Below are positions 14,601 to 34,300 of a stretch of 64,000 bases of DNA, one piece after another. The DNA lies in the NCBI GenBank assembly GCA_019843655.1, contig JACDQD010000004.1, positions 14,880,001 to 14,944,000 of the forward strand, given 5' to 3'. The notes under the pieces were generated by a model. That model saw only the letters and a program-made list of their open reading frames with translations. It was not told the origin of the DNA and did no database searches. Made by a program: the position numbers and the translations under genes. Positions within the stretch are counted from its first letter, which is position 1; every line of letters begins with the position of its first letter. Source of the DNA: Lethocerus indicus (taxonomy: Eukaryota > Arthropoda > Insecta > Hemiptera > Belostomatidae).

Positions 14601-15789
14601 CAACCAAAACATTATTAATTTGGTGGCTTTTAAAGGCAAAAATTTAAATTCATTTTTGTTTCATACTATTATGATAATGTTAAATATGGACTGACATGTT
14701 TAGTAAGATATCATTTGAAATAAAATTTACTTTATTATAAAAACAACACAAGAACACTAATTTGATTCATGAAAATATTAATTGTTTTCAGGTATATCTA
14801 AAAGAAACTAGTAAAGTCAGATTTTGTATAATAAAGTAATTAAAAAGATCGTGTGATGTGGGAAGAATATCCTTTGGGCAAGGTTGTCCCCTGGCTGTTG
14901 TGTGAAACCAGGACAGTTCCTGGTCATAAAAACCTTCACTCATCTAATTCAAATGAATTATGATTGTAAAAAGTAGAATGGTAATTAATTATTTTCAAGA
15001 TTTATTTGTATGAATTAACTTTTACCTTGAATGTTAACATCTACTGCTTTTAAAAGTGTGATCAATGGTTGTTAGGAATCTATGTTAATGAGTTACTTAA
15101 GTCTTCAATTAAAATCATCTGATTCATATTCATACTGAAGTTACAGTAGTTTAATTTTTAATGATCTACCATTAAGTCCATAAAATTAATATCTTGAACC
15201 AAGAAAAAGTTCAGTATAATGACAATTCATCAATTTGCTCTTAAAAATCTAAAACATAATCTGTTTATTTTAGCATTTATATTTTGCTTCATAAAGAAGA
15301 AATTGATAATATCTGATATATAAACGTCTCTGCATAATTATATTAATATGATGAAATCATTAAGGCCAGAAGCAGAGAATTATTTTATTTTTGCCATTTT
15401 TCTTAGTATAAGTTAACTTATGGCTAATAATAATAACAGGATTAATTTGATTTGATTTTAAATACAACACTGTCTGTAAGGTGGTTAAATATAACTGTCC
15501 AAACCAGCTTAATTACCCTACATATGAAACTTCAAAAAATATTTCATCTGTTCAGTACTCCTTTTGAAGTTACCAATATCATTCTCTTTGAAACTGAGTT
15601 ACTTCCTGTGGGCAGCATAGTTAATCCCAATTCTGTTTTTTTTCTATTACTATTCCATTGTTTCTATATTTTGTAAATATATGATATCAATATGTAATAT
15701 TGTTTTAAGAAAAGTAGAAAATAGAATGAATTTGAAGGAAATGACTATTTTATGAACATCAATGGTAAGTACATATGAAACATATACTA

Positions 15790-15846
<57 letters not shown>

Positions 15847-16392
15847 CACATTATTTCTTGAAGCTTTGCAGTGAAGAAAGTATTCATCGAAGCATTATTG
15901 TCTATACATGTCAAAGCTTATACTATTAATATAACAAAACTATTAATATTGTACAAACACACTAATAAAAATGTCTAAAGTAGCTGAAATCACTTACTGA
16001 CTCCTGCTATGACTTTTTCAAGAAATGCTATCTTACTGTCTCTGTCCTTAATATTTTCTGAGTTGAGTTCTTCAGGAGTAAAAATTCCATCAAACAAACC
16101 AGTTTCCTTCATAATCTGTAAATATAAGAATGTATGAGGGTGTAAATGCACCTTTTCTGATAAAAATATATTTTTAAATATATTTTTAAATGTTACATAT
16201 TTTAAAATATGAGTTATTCTCTTCTATTATTGTCTAAATTCATAATTAAATACTTACTGAAGTAACAATGTCGTGAATAAACCGAAAAGGAGGCTTCCTC
16301 AGCAATTTTTCTGTCAAAGGTGGTTTTTTAATATATCTTGATAGTGATTCTTGTGTTTTTTTAATGACTTCAAGTTTAATATCTTCACTCAT
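8634..16392 (-). CDS. IFT54: Intraflagellar transport protein 54 (TRAF3-interacting protein 1), 12 exons, complete
   Basis: IFT-B component that moves tubulin and other cargo in cilia and binds IFT20. Exons in transcript order: 16392-16258, 16115-15998, 14544-14435, 13418-13359, 13027-12618, 11782-11622, 11125-11005, 10443-10348, 10226-10106, 9904-9758, 9158-8947, 8787-8634. They sum to 1845 nt (614 residues plus stop), and every intron has GT/AG with matching phase. Residues 1-121 form the calponin-homology-like domain ([20 protein letters not shown], then [20 protein letters not shown]). Residues 142-400 are K/E/R-rich and disordered, with an [13 protein letters not shown] patch. Residues 460-614 form the IFT20-binding coiled coil ([20 protein letters not shown] ... 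[12 protein letters not shown]). Human IFT54 is 691 residues. Least certain are the AAG acceptor of exon 9 and the 3' end of exon 7: an earlier GTGAGT exists at 11093, but only the donor at 11004 keeps phase. Confidence 0.93.
13556..13671. repeat. Two-copy tandem repeat, period 71 bp, in IFT54 intron 3
   Basis: Units starting at 13556 and 13627 share CCCAACGAA, TTTAGTTA, TTTCCGCACCAC and CTCAGGGGGC at the same spacing, with scattered substitutions. The GC-rich ends stand out from the AT-rich intron, which suggests a fragment of a transposable or satellite sequence. Confidence 0.8.
13700..14260. mobile_element. Probable transposable-element fragment in IFT54 intron 3
   Basis: A block rich in A and C on the + strand, unlike the flanking intron, lying between exons 4 and 3 of IFT54. 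It contains a hammerhead-ribozyme-like core at 13952-13980 and resembles a second segment at 49071-49185 (about 24 of 30 bases identical across the core, then a shared GGTATTCC). The two minus-strand open frames it contains match no protein I recognise. Hammerhead motifs of this minimal form are known from Penelope-like retroelements and related non-autonomous elements. Element boundaries were not found. Confidence 0.45.
13948..13984 (+). ncRNA. Hammerhead-ribozyme-like motif (minimal, type I)
   Basis: The core reads CTGAAGA (13952-13958), a short hairpin (GGC 13960-13962 and GCC 13968-13970 around a 5-nt loop), GAAA (13971-13974), CCGG (13975-13978) and TC (13979-13980). This fits CUGANGA - stem II - GAAA - stem III - UH, with cleavage expected after 13980. 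Stem III is the self-complementary ACCGGT, as in minimal hammerheads thought to work as dimers. Stem I would be short (GGTA before the core against TAGC after it, with one mismatch). One unpaired T at 13959 lies at the base of stem II, where a G-C pair is usual, so activity is uncertain. Confidence 0.45.
15792..15839. repeat. (TA)n microsatellite
   Basis: About 48 bp of uninterrupted TA in IFT54 intron 2. It produces a meaningless YIYI reading frame on the minus strand. Confidence 0.95.
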
Positions 16393-17450
16393 ATCTGCTA
16401 AAATACCATTATTGGGGTAACTAAATAAAAGTAATTACGGTGTTATTTGTTCTTAATTCAGTTTTGTAAATAAGACAAGTGAAACTCAAGTTGACTAAAG
16501 ACCTAACAAGCCAGTGATTTGTTTTCAAACTTTGGTTTCTATAGCAACACAGTGCCAACTTAATTTTTCCCCTTTCGAATCTGTGATTAACGCGTATTGT
16601 AGTAACTTCGGATATAATCAATATTTAAATTGAATGATCGTATAAATTCAGTTAACCGTTTGCTATAATGCACCTAAATGTGCAATAGATCATCTAAATT
16701 TTTAAACAAACGGTATAGTATATATCATTATATAAATAATGTGACTTCAAAAATGTACAACCAATAAAAAAGAACAGGTGGCTTAAGTTTTTTAATACCA
16801 CAAATAGATAATGAAGCGAATACGATAGTCTATTAACCTTTTCAGTATACCAATTTATGATGCTCTGATAGTACTTAGTTCTTCTATTGCTTACTTAATG
16901 TGATATGATATTATTGCTTATAATAACAATTATTATAGTGTTTATGAATTAATTGGTCATTTTTAAGCTTGGTTAGCGGAAGCTAACGGGAAATCAAACT
17001 GAGTAATTTTGGCGGGTTGATTTATTTTGCAGATAATAGCCCTAACAGTCCCTAGATTATTGTTGAAAAAATATATTCCTAATCATTTTTAATGATCAGT
17101 TTTAGAAAAATAAAATAATTTAATTTAATAAATTGCAATTAAGTAACCACTGCCACTTACATCAACAACGGATAAACTGTACTGGATATTTCCTACTGTC
17201 AACAGTGTAACCTCCTTCCGTATTGTACTGTTCAGAAAGAAGCCTATAATAATAGTGTTATTTAGTTCCTAAATGGATGTCTGATTGGTTGCTAGGAGTT
17301 TAGGTTATTATTTTTAGATATGTTTATTTCTGTAAGACCTATATTATCTTTGTTGTGGAGAATTAAGAGTGAAGTATTTATATTGCAGAATATGACTAAT
17401 GAGGATGAGAATAATGACTTCTGTTTATAGGTGGACAATTCTGAATCATA
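16393..17450. promoter_or_regulatory. Head-to-head intergenic region, IFT54 / VTI1B-like
   Basis: About 1.06 kb between the start codons of two divergent genes, so it holds both promoters. The X-box at 16535-16548 is the one recognisable site. I looked here for a 5' exon of the SNARE gene and found none: the frame upstream of 17451 has a stop at 17442-17444 with no AG between it and the ATG. Confidence 0.6.
16535..16548. promoter_or_regulatory. RFX X-box upstream of IFT54
   Basis: GTTTCTATAGCAAC matches the ciliary-gene X-box consensus GTHNYYATRRNAAC at all 14 positions, and its reverse complement matches too. It lies 143-156 bp upstream of the IFT54 start codon, the usual distance for RFX-driven ciliary genes. 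It is also in the region shared with the divergent VTI1B-like gene, but about 900 bp from that start. Confidence 0.8.
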
Positions 17451-17780
17451 ATGTGGGAACAGAGGCGAAAACAAATTTTATTAGAGGGGCATAATGCCCT
17501 TCAGAGGACATCAGAAAGTTTAATGAGAGCTGAGAAAACTGCTCTTGAATCAGAAGCAATTGGGAATAATGTAATTTCTGATCTTGCCCAGCAGGGTGAA
17601 ACCCTCCAGAGAGCTTCAGATCGGTTGAATGACATCAATACAGAAATATCTCGCTCACAGAGGATTCTCAGGATGATGACCAACAACATTTTCTTAAATA
17701 AATTTATTCTAGTTCTTATAATTATTATGGAAAGTGGAATATTGGGTACACTTATCTACATGAAATTCATTCGACGATAA
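17451..17780 (+). CDS. VTI1B: VTI1B-like v-SNARE (Qb), short form
   Basis: A single open exon of 109 residues. Residues 1-40 (WEQRRKQILLEGHNALQR) match the stretch just before the SNARE motif of Vti1 proteins. The Qb SNARE motif follows, with the zero-layer glutamine in LAQQGETL, then SRSQRILRMM. A C-terminal membrane anchor (FILVLIIIMESGILGTLIYM) and a short basic end (KFIRR) complete it. The family acts in fusion of late endosomal and Golgi vesicles. Animal Vti1b is about 230 residues with an N-terminal three-helix domain that is absent here. The ATG at 17451 cannot be extended upstream, because a stop lies nine bases before it with no splice acceptor between. Either this is a truncated paralogue, or the N-terminal exons sit elsewhere with an acceptor I did not see. 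Confidence 0.82.
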   Translation: MWEQRRKQILLEGHNALQRTSESLMRAEKTALESEAIGNNVISDLAQQGETLQRASDRLNDINTEISRSQRILRMMTNNIFLNKFILVLIIIMESGILGTLIYMKFIRR

Positions 17781-17828
17781 TTTTGTAGTTCTTATGGTTC
17801 CAAAACAATGACAAAGTTATATTTGTAC

Positions 17829-17834
17829 AATAAA
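17829..17834 (+). promoter_or_regulatory. Polyadenylation signal AATAAA of the VTI1B-like gene
   Basis: AATAAA lies 49 nt after the stop codon at 17780, on the coding strand. Confidence 0.6.
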
Positions 17835-18342
17835 AAAGAAATGTTATTTGATTTATACTGATTTGCAAAAATGCAATATAGGAATAAATGATGCGCAATT
17901 TATTCCTATAGAAATGGATTTCTATACTTATTTCCTTAGGCCAATTAAAGAGCATTCATGATTTTAAATAAAACATCAATATTGTCAAGGTGATACAGTT
18001 AGATTATATTCCTTGGACCTTTTTAAAACATGTTAAATAAGTCCTATTAAACTGGCTTAAATCGGCTGCTCAGTAATCAAAATTATCTTTATGTTGCTTT
18101 TCTGTTCTATTTTACAAGTTATGGACATAAATGGTAATTTTACTATTGTATAAAATTTAAATAAATGCCATTTGGTTATCTTTACTTAAATCTAAAAACA
18201 CAATAGGTTTAAAGTTGAATTAAAGGATACTACACTACTCAATGTCTCCTTAGTACATTCCATAGTACTTATGCATTTAAATAATTTAGTACTTAATAAT
18301 TTCAATGATTATAATTTTTAAGGTCAAAATTATACTCTAAGG

Positions 18343-18396
<54 letters not shown>

Positions 18397-20197
18397 GTTA
18401 TTATAAAACTCTGACATAATTATCATGTGGATAAAAAATATCTATTCTATATATCTTATTAATAGTGTGCTGAAAAAATGTTATTTTATAAGAATATTTG
18501 TAATTAATGGTTGGATCATTAAAATACGGAGATAGTGACTTTGAATACAGATATATTACCACTATGTAATACATATTTAAATTATCCATGTAATGAAAAT
18601 AATGATAAATGTTAATGGCAGCAATATACAAATAATAAATTTTTAGCCAAAGTCTGATATAAGTAGAACTGAAATCTGAGATGTTTTAAAATTATGAGGT
18701 TAGAGGTCTTGCCTAATCCAATATGAAAATGTGAAATTAATTTAAATTCTGTCCTTGGATAAATAAAAAATAATTAAATACAAAAATATATAAATAAATA
18801 ATCTTCAATTACTTCGCTAGATGATTGAATTAGACATGACCTCAGGAAAAAATATTTTAAGAATATAAATTATTTTTATAAATTCATTTCTTCAGTTTTC
18901 TATTATTAATTGCTACAATAATAAAATTGTACATAATTATACATTTTTAACAGAAAATAAAAATAAAGTGATTAGACATCATAACAAATATCAATTGATA
19001 AAATCAATTTAGGTGTAAAATAAAGCATTTAAAAAAAATAGGGCTTCTTTTCTTACAGAATTAACTTATAACAGATAAAAAAAATTGCACATAAAAATTT
19101 TAAAAATCAAGGATACAAGTTATTGAATGACATTTTAATTTTTAAAGGGGAATTGGAAATAATCTTTGTTTAACAAACAAGTATTTATTTCATGTTTTCT
19201 ATAAAATCATTTATAGTGAATAAATGACAAAATACAGATTATCACAAATCTGTATTTGATCCATTAATCTCAAAAGAGAAACTAAGATATATTGAAAAAA
19301 CAATAAATATATTTATATTAAATCAATCATTAATTTACACGGTTTAATCAGGAAATATGGTTTATATCATATACATTTTTCTACTGAGAATATAAGGCAC
19401 ATTTTAATTTGTCCAATGTACATATATAATTGCTATAAATCTTGGAATATTATTGCTTCAATTATAATATCAGTAAAGTTGTTGCATAAATCATACAACA
19501 AAACTATGAATATTTATAAAACATTAATTTAAAAATGAATAAAGACGATTAATTGCCTATATATTGATACACAACCTAGAATTCATTCCTGTTATAGTCC
19601 ATATTCTACAATCAGAATGGAATTATTTAATAATGCCATGTAAACATAAAAACTCACTTCTCTTTAATAGCAAAAATATTAAATCATAATGCAATCAAAT
19701 TTAGAATTATTTTTTATAATAATTTGAGCCCAAAGTACAATTAAGTTCATCAAGATACCAGTTTTAGGATATTTGGCACTCCCTCCAAATTTCTCTCTAA
19801 TATAATTTACACGTATAATAACCACTTCCTGAATTTGTCCAACTGAGAACCGCTATGCACTCAACATTCAGTGTTTGGACATATTTTAATTTGTGTTTTT
19901 ATGTGGTCACAATCACATAAAAATTAACTGTCTTTGGAAAAACAAATGTACCACAAATTTAATCAGCACAAATTTTCAGGACCTCAACTGACATGTACAG
20001 TTTTGGTTTTGACTTTTTAATGCTAAAATTATATAAACACTATATTCAAACATATTTAAAATTTTAATGCATCATTGTGGACAAATAATCAAAGTGATCA
20101 TTAACACTGACTTGTCTGAAGGTGAGTACATAATTATAATGTACTCACTCACTTTCATTGTCTAGCGAACACGTAATATAATGAAGGCTCACATTCT
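17835..20197. other. Convergent 3' region, VTI1B-like / zinc-finger gene
   Basis: Very AT-rich DNA that should hold the 3' UTR of the minus-strand zinc-finger gene. A (TA)n run lies at 18347-18392. I see no exon here. Confidence 0.5.
18347..18392. repeat. (TA)n microsatellite
   Basis: About 46 bp of TA between the VTI1B-like and zinc-finger genes. Confidence 0.95.
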
Positions 20198-27756
<7,559 letters not shown>

Positions 27757-29905
27757 CTTAGAAAGTTAACGATGCAAGCACGATATATGAACATAACCGG
27801 ACGAATCATTCGTTTACTTTATTAGCACACAACCTCACCGAGGCAAGAACACGAATACGGCAAAAATCCGATCGCTCACGTTCAAAATCACAAGTATAAT
27901 TCACTGTACATATAAGAAGTAAAGAGAAATGTTCTAAATAGATAAATATGAACGACCTCTTCGCCTTTCACGTAACTATTGAACATCAACAAATTATTCT
28001 ACGTTAGAAGCCACCGTCACCATTCGTCGACATATTTACCTCTATCAAACATGGCTGCCAAACATTAACTAAATAAGTGAAATAAATATGAAAGGCGGCC
28101 GGTTGATTTATTCACTCGCGAATTAATAAAGAGCTAGTATAATTATGAAAATGCATTAACGCTTAATTGAACGAGAGGGAAAAACTTAATAGGGAACATA
28201 TCTAAGCATCAATGCGCCCTCTTTCCTTTAGGGCAAGTACTAAAATGTAGTGGTATTCAAAACTCGCAGTACTGTCAATATTTAATTTATTCCTGATTTT
28301 AAAATAAATCTCAGGTTCTAACCGCTCCATTTTTTTATTGGAATGGATTCTTAACATACTAAATATTTTAAGTTAATTATTGAATTAATATTTTAAAGAC
28401 GAATTGTAATGAACACTATTTTCCTTATATGATCAACATCTTTAATAGATTTCAACTTTCTCCAGAGGAAGATACAAACAAATTTTACACAAAAGATTAA
28501 TGATTTTAAGAAAAATAAATTTTAAATTAATTTAATTAATTTAAAATGATAAGAATATATCCATCGATGCGACCTTCATTGCTACCAATTTACTTCAGAA
28601 TGGGCATCATCACTTTTTCGTTGTTAAATAATTACAGTCTATTCAGTAAACACATTTATTAATATTCGAACATATTATACAGTTTGAAATATGAATTTCA
28701 AAGAACGATTCCTTATAAATTATTTTCACGGACCATCGGAATTTTTTATTGAGCTATGAAATTTGTTTAAGAATGAAGTTTCCGAAATAATTAAATTTGC
28801 CGAGTATTCGGGCATACTCGACTAGAACTCGTTCTAGCAATAAACTACTTATAGTTGTGTATTCATGTATTGCCCTATACTATATAGTCTCACAGAAGCA
28901 TATTTTTAGAAATTTGCATAATTAAAATTACGTTGGAGATCCACTGCAACCGGGCCTGTATCAAATTAAACGCTAATGGCTCAGAAATTTTATTGAATCC
29001 AGTCGAATTTAACACAAACGAGATCTCCTACTTTAGTAGTTTGACCGCAACTCCTGCATGTATTGCCGGTCAGGAGGACCGAAGGCGTCGTTGTTATCTC
29101 AATACTTATGTAAGTATTTTGGGTATTAGATTTTATGAACATCAAGGATAAGAACAACAATTTTGGTAGAGTTTCTTCAATTGTTAATGTGTGAGAGCCT
29201 AACAGGTGCATACTCAGAGTGCTGTTTGTCTTATAGACATAAACCGGTTTCCGGTTTTTCAACGTCTGTAATCGAACCAAATTATTATATACGCTAAACA
29301 AAACTAGCTTTCGTATATATTTTCCATATCAATATTACCACCATTGCCTAGTACGTCACTAGATTAACGCATTGTATTCATTTAACACTTTCAGCCTTCG
29401 TTTAATTTATCTAATACCTGTATGAGTTGTTTAAACAGTAGTGTCCCTGAAGCACATGCTTAAAAGTTTTGTGGAAGCAGTATTCATTAGACTTTGAGAG
29501 AGAATTATCATTTATTTCAGTCATAACTATAACATTTTAGTAACATAAGGGCTATAAAAAGTTACAGATGTATACAAATCTGTTGATGTCGTTGTATGAT
29601 TACACTTAGTATACTTGTTTTGAAAAAATATCATTTTGTAAATTATTTAATCGCATTGTATATTTTTTAATTAGAAATTGATGGATGAGATATATAATGA
29701 ATTTAGTGGCCCGTTTATTCTTTCTTTTTTATAGGCCCACATATGATTTAAAAAATATTTATTCTGTCATGGGAGGCGCACATTTAATTTTTTAAAAAGG
29801 ATGTTCATATGTAAATTTCAAAATTTCAATCGAAATGTGTTAAAAATCGGATGGAATCGCGAAAATGCCGGTGGTCTACGGAGTAAAAGATATTTTTTGT
29901 CCAAA
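27757..29905. promoter_or_regulatory. Head-to-head intergenic region, zinc-finger gene / aldo-keto reductase
   Basis: About 2.1 kb between divergent genes, so it should hold both promoters. From 27780 to 28130 it becomes less AT-rich, as expected near the zinc-finger start. An open stretch at 28933-29151 that ends in a GTAAGTA donor-like site is discussed separately. No other exon is supported. Confidence 0.5.
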
Positions 29906-30939
29906 ATGTTTAAATCGAAGCCGTCGTGCCCTCCTCAAGAGAGAAGGCCCAAGCTGGACATTTGCAGTTATGTTGAAACGACTTCATTTAGAATGCCTGC
30001 TGTTGGACTGGGGACATGGCAAGTATGCCGTTATTCTGCTGTTATATTAATGCTGTTAACAAGAGTATTTAATTTATTCTCGGTCCCTTTATATTTCAAA
30101 ACACGGGGAACGGTGGAACGCTGGAAACTTTTAGGCTTCAATGCTTAAGCTATGTGGCTTGTGTTGACTTGATGAGGGTTAAAAACCGGTTTTCACCATA
30201 AAATCAGGGCTGAAAAACTGATTTTCAGAAATATCACGGGCTAATTGAATTCTCGTTTTAGTAGACATCGATACTTTTTTTTGCACGTACATGCGAAGAT
30301 TTGAAGTTTTTAGGCTTACATTGAGTTGATCAGCCGGTGTTGATTGTGAAATCAGTAACGGTTTGGCCTTGGAAGGCACTATTCTTCCCATCAATTAATT
30401 TTCAGTTCGTAGGTACTGAAATCAAAGCTTACAGGGCTCTTTTATGGGCTTCGTTCCGAATGGAGAAACTACATCCTTGCAAAGTTTAACTTTGCTCGAA
30501 TCTTTAGTGATGTTACAAACAGCTTTGCTATCCTGTGCAAACTAATAAGTTGAATGTTAAATGAGCTGGCAGAGGACTATGCTATACCTGAAGAGGCAAC
30601 GGATAGTGTGATATTGTGGACGTTTTGCCAGTTCCAGATTAAGCCAAAAGTTTTCATCCGTACCACCAGGAACATCGGTGAAAATACTACTTCTTTAATT
30701 CATATATATGCGGTCTAGTATCACATAACGCATGCCTCTCTCTCTGATCAATCATAAAGAAGTGGCTTATTATGCTTTACGTACGCGGTGTTTTTCAGTG
30801 AAGTATCTTTTCTCACGTTGAATGCAAATAGGAGTTACAAAAAGGCTTGTAATTGATAACACATTGATTGTTAACACTTTGTTAACGGTCGCACTATGAC
30901 CATCACCCTTTTATCTGACCGACAGCCGCTTGCCCTGAA

Positions 30940-30998
<59 letters not shown>

Positions 30999-33711
30999 TT
31001 AAGCTATTAATTATATAATATTGTCCAGAGTACTCCCGATGAGGTGAGAGGAGCGGTTCAAGATGCAATCGAAAACGGCTACAGGCACATTGACACCGCT
31101 CACATTTACGGCAACGAAACCGCCATCGGGTACGAATTGCAGCGAGCTTTCAGCAGGGGTCTAATCAAGAGGGAAGACATTTTCGTGACGTCCAAGGTGA
31201 AATAAGATGAAATGTATTTCAAAACATTACTCATCATGTTAATGGTGTCTTTTAATAGTTTCGGTAATAGCGATTAAAACGCACAGTAACACTGAATGTC
31301 TAAATAATAAAAAAATCTTTCATAAAAAATAACCAGATCGGGACGGTGACGAAATAGAACCTGACAGGAAATTTTAACAGATATGTTACAATATCTGTAA
31401 AGCAATGGCTGTAAAAATAAGTCATAATGTAGTACATGTGTAATTTAATACATTTTATAATTGGACTTTATAATCAGATGATGTAATGATAGGCTGTAGA
31501 CAGAAAAACTGGTCCACAGTATATAGAATTAAAACAGAAATCTTGCAATCTTCCAATCCAGTCTCCATTCGCTGGTTCGGTCGTGAATTGGGAACATCAC
31601 ACGGGTTACGAAATCCAAGCCCTCTACTAACTAATTTAGGTCTTCATGATAGTTATCTGGTTAACGGAGAAAAGTTCATTATATATTTGGTGTAAAAGAT
31701 ACGAGGATATACTTTGAAATTGTATTTATATTAATTTCTTTTTATTTATGTCGATTTTATCAATGATTCTTGGTGCTATTGGCAAGTGAAATTATTGTTT
31801 CTTCTCTTAGCTTTTATATTTTTTTGTTTAGATATTATAATTATTCGTTTTTTTCCAGTTGCCACACTTCGGTATGAACGCTGCACACATTAAATATTAT
31901 CTGTACAAGTCGTTGCAGGATCTACAGCTCAACTACATTGACCTGTATCTGATCCACTTCCCAGTTGGGTCGATTAGGGACGAGGCAACACAAAAACATT
32001 ATCCCGACCCAAATACGTGCCACACTTCTATTTGGCAGGTACATTTCTTCTTTCAAGCGACACCATTAAGAACAAAATATACTTGAGTTTGCAGCATAGC
32101 GGGGTACGGTATTGCTCGTACTTTGGATATACCGTATCGTTAATAAGTGAACATTGGCCTACAGAATCTCACACTGTTCACTATTTCATCTGGGGTACTG
32201 CATAAAAAACATCAATTGAATGGGATATAATCCTCCAAATTAACAAATCAATACTAGGTATACATAGATCTTGGTTTGTAGGGATTTTTTTTAGTTCCTG
32301 ACCAACCTCATTCCTGCCTAATATATCTCGCTTCTGACTTGCTATACATTCAATGTCTGAGAACTTCGTGAGTTATAGCCAGAACTGCATGTAAACACGT
32401 CTGAGCGCTGACCCCGACCCTGTCCTGGCAGGCGCTCCCATTTTACTTACTTTGGTTCATTTTGCAAGGGGGGAATGAATGAACAGGAGACCGTCAGTCC
32501 CCTACGCACAAAAGTTTGTATTGATGATAACGCAGTTATCCTGCAGTTATCAATAACCGAAATTCACCGTCCCCTTAAATATCAATCTCCTTATTCTCAC
32601 AATGTATTCAGGAAGTCATAACGTTTATTTAGGTATAATACATAGCATTATCTCATAATTATAAAGTATACTAAAGTCAATAGCAATGTAACCATCTTCG
32701 TAATGTAAATATTCATCGAGTCACTTTCCATCATTTGACGCTTGAGAACTGGTTTGTTCTTAATTTTGTGCCTCCAATCGTTGCCATCGAGGACCTTATC
32801 CGTGAATTTGGCTTTCGTCTAGGCTCTCGAAGACGAGGTATACGCAGGGTACGTGAGAGCTATCGGGCTGTCGAACTTCAACATCCGTCAGATCGGGAAC
32901 ATCCTCTCTATAGCGAGGATCCCTCCGGCCAACATTCAAGTTGAGATGCACCTCTACTGCCAACAGAGGGAGCTCCTGTCCTACTGCCAGTGCAGGAACA
33001 TCACAGTCACCGCCTACGCTCCCTTGGGCTCGCCCGGTCTCTCAAATTTCTTAAAGAGCAAGGAGGGATCCAAAAATAACAACAAGGGGTAACTATGAAC
33101 AACTATGTGTTAATGGACAGTTTAGTAATGAAAATGTTCTATAAACAAAGGTATGTTTGGTACTTCAAAAAATAAGCAAGTCAGAGGTAAATACTATTGT
33201 ACATATATAGAGCATACATTTTTATACATGAATTAATTTTCTTTTTGTACAACCATATATCAATTACATATAACAAATTTTTACTAGTGGCTCCACGAAA
33301 TTGACTCCTCTGAACGATCCGAACGTACTCGACATCGCATTAAAATTGAATGTGTTACCTTCACAAGTTCTACTTAGGTATCTTCTCCAATTGGGAGTGG
33401 CCGTGGTACCCAAAAGTGTCAACTGCGATCGTATCAAAAACAATATAAATGTGAGTAGCGTATCAAACATCTTAGGCATTTTTCGCACATTTGTGATCAC
33501 ATTTGACGTTCTTAGGTTAATACTTAAGAATTAAGTTTGAATGTTTAAGGAACAAAGCTTTATTTTCCAGCTGTTCAACTTCGGTTTGGATGCCTGTGAT
33601 ATGACTGTTCTCGGTGCACTTGACAGAGGGAATTATGGAAGAATGATGGGATCAAACGTATGGCCAGAATTCGTACGTCATCCCGAGTATCCATTTGTGT
33701 GCTGTCCATGA
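29906..33711 (+). CDS. Aldo-keto reductase, AKR1 type, six exons
   Basis: NADPH-dependent carbonyl reductase of the cytosolic (alpha/beta)8-barrel family. Exons: 29906-30022, 31029-31196, 31859-32038, 32823-33088, 33288-33450, 33571-33711. They sum to 1035 nt (344 residues plus stop) and all phases agree. The tetrad is complete: Asp in GYRHID, Tyr in HIYGNE, Lys in FVTSK and His in DLYLIHFP. Also present are the barrel start [28 protein letters not shown], the cofactor motif VVPKSVN followed by RIKNN, and the terminal HPEYPF. The family is usually about 320 residues; the extra length is mainly the roughly 30 residues before MPAVGLG. An in-frame ATG at 29801 would add 35 more residues, so I chose 29906 as closer to the family. 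The substrate cannot be told from sequence. Confidence 0.9.
30943..30994. repeat. (AT)n microsatellite in reductase intron 1
   Basis: About 52 bp of AT, ending 34 bp before exon 2 of the aldo-keto reductase, so length changes here would sit next to its splice acceptor. Confidence 0.95.
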
Positions 33712-34300
33712 TTTAAGCAATTAAAAAAATGCAAACATCTGTGGACAACAATTATTAAGCATTATACCGAATCCATGTACATTTAAATGAGACAACAATA
33801 TAAATCGATTTCATCTAAATTATGTGGCAATCATAAGTCTGAAGTAGTAAATATAATCGACACTGAGGATACCTAAAAGTAAATATTTAAAATTGAGAAA
33901 AAACAAATCTATTTAAAGTCGAATATATGAATGCATGATTGGTAATGGGTCCTCTACCGTTCACATCAAATATTGCATGCTTATTTTTCGATATTCTAGA
34001 AAAATACTACGTGGTTCCCACCCATCATCGAGTTATACTGGCACGTTACCCATTAATGACAAAATATCGATGCAAATATTCTTAGTTAGTCTAATTCTTT
34101 CAGCGACCTAACGAGGAGACGAGTTACGGTGTCGAGCGGATTCAATATACTTTAACTGTACTGTCCTAATACTTTCAAATTTTATTAATTAAGGTAGAAT
34201 TACATGTACATTACATGAAATTTACGTTATAAGTTGTTTTATAGTTATAATGTATTTCTACTAGATTTCTTCAATAAGTGTATTGCATATAACAAAAAAG
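33712..34300. other. Convergent 3' region, reductase / gene at 34301
   Basis: AT-rich DNA between two facing stop codons; it should hold both 3' UTRs. No open frame or strong poly(A) signal was picked out. Confidence 0.45.

Noticed and set aside
15650..15847. A minus-strand frame of repeated Tyr-Ile
   Set aside because: It is the translation of a (TA)n microsatellite.
30179..30394. A 71-codon minus-strand frame in reductase intron 1, with an internal GTAAGC
   Set aside because: It is coding-like in places, but there is no matching acceptor or second exon nearby, and no recognisable domain.
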